A stretch of DNA of 14,059 nt, taken from Bacillota bacterium (GTDB taxonomy: Bacteria; Bacillota; Clostridia; Christensenellales; Aristaeellaceae). Below, in pieces: positions 13,801 to 14,059 of the stretch; the first letter of the stretch is position 1, and each line of letters starts with the position of its first letter. Where the stretch lies: NCBI GenBank assembly GCA_023409955.1, contig JAEYQQ010000141.1, positions 1-14,059 on the forward strand. The letters are read 5' to 3'. The position numbers and the translations under genes are program-made. The notes below the pieces were generated by a model, which was given only the letters and a program-made list of their open reading frames with translations, ran no database searches and had not been told where the DNA came from.

Positions 13801-14059
13801 ATGTTAGAATTCCATTTTGATAATTTCATGCTCTATTTGATGGTTGTCACCCGGGTTTCAGGTGCAATACTATTTAATCCATTGTTTGGCCGGAGAAATG
13901 TGCCTGCAATTGTGAAGATTGGCCTTTCCCTACTCATTGCCGCACTTATAACTCCTGTGCTTCGTGTGCCGCTGCCTGTTTATCCAACAACGATTTCCAT
14001 GATGATAGCATTCTTAAAGGAAATGGCGGTTGGCTATGTAACAGGATACCTGATGTGGA
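13801..14059 (+). CDS. fliR: FliR, flagellar export gate protein (5' part, cut by window edge)
   Basis: Only the first 86 codons are in the window; the gene runs off the right edge without a stop. FliR completes the FliP5-FliQ4-FliR1 export gate. The visible part is hydrophobic and typical of the FliR N-terminus: LYLMVVTRVSGAILFNPLFG with RRNVPAIVKIGLSLLIAALI after it (family pattern RxxGxxxxxPxFGxxxxPxxxKxxLxLxLxLxxxP). GGGGAGGG (13788-13795) lies 5 bases before ATG 13801. The usual full length is about 250-260 residues, so roughly two thirds are missing. In related operons flhB and flhA come next. Confidence 0.93.
   Translation, partial: MLEFHFDNFMLYLMVVTRVSGAILFNPLFGRRNVPAIVKIGLSLLIAALITPVLRVPLPVYPTTISMMIAFLKEMAVGYVTGYLMW

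Noticed and set aside
1..14059. Mobile elements, CRISPR arrays, tRNA or rRNA genes, prophage genes
   Set aside because: None seen. Apart from the leader, the window is filled with colinear flagellar genes with no breaks, direct repeats or transposase-like frames.

Overview
The window is the front part of a large flagellar (fla/che-type) operon, all genes on the + strand, from what is most likely a motile member of the Firmicutes, probably class Clostridia. The gene order, the short FlgD and short hook protein, a FliY-type switch protein instead of a plain FliN, FlbD/SwrD after the hook gene, and strong AGGAGG-type ribosome binding sites all point there. No single gene lets me name a genus.

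Bases 1-440 are AT-rich and hold no convincing gene. They contain a stop-free minus-strand stretch (143-343) that could be a gene remnant, and a small inverted repeat next to it. A good sigma-A promoter (TTGACA, 16 bp, TGn-TATACT) lies at 443-470. The transcript it predicts has a leader of about 300 nt containing a cyclic di-GMP class I (GEMM-I) riboswitch aptamer at about 617-687, before the first gene. The whole operon is therefore probably controlled by the second messenger that governs the switch between swimming and sessile life, as known for flgB operons of other clostridia.

From 776 to the right edge the window is packed with 18 flagellar genes: flgB-flgC-fliE (rod), fliF (MS ring), fliG (switch), fliH-fliI-fliJ (export ATPase complex), fliK (hook length ruler), flgD (hook cap), flgE (hook), flbD/swrD (motor-power factor), fliM-fliY (switch complex), fliO-fliP-fliQ and the start of fliR (export gate), cut by the right edge. 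Several genes overlap (fliF/fliG, fliG/fliH, fliI/fliJ, fliM/fliY unless its second start is used, fliO/fliP), which implies translational coupling. The genes build the basal body from the inside out: MS ring and C ring, export gate and ATPase, rod, hook cap and hook.

Compared with the usual clostridial order, the small gene between flgD and flgE, motA, motB and fliL between flbD and fliM, and cheY between fliY and fliO are all missing. I did not find an unknown system here. The points most worth a second look are the riboswitch leader, with an unusual aptamer loop and no recognisable terminator, a probable AUU start codon for fliK, and acid and turn substitutions in the torque region of FliG.
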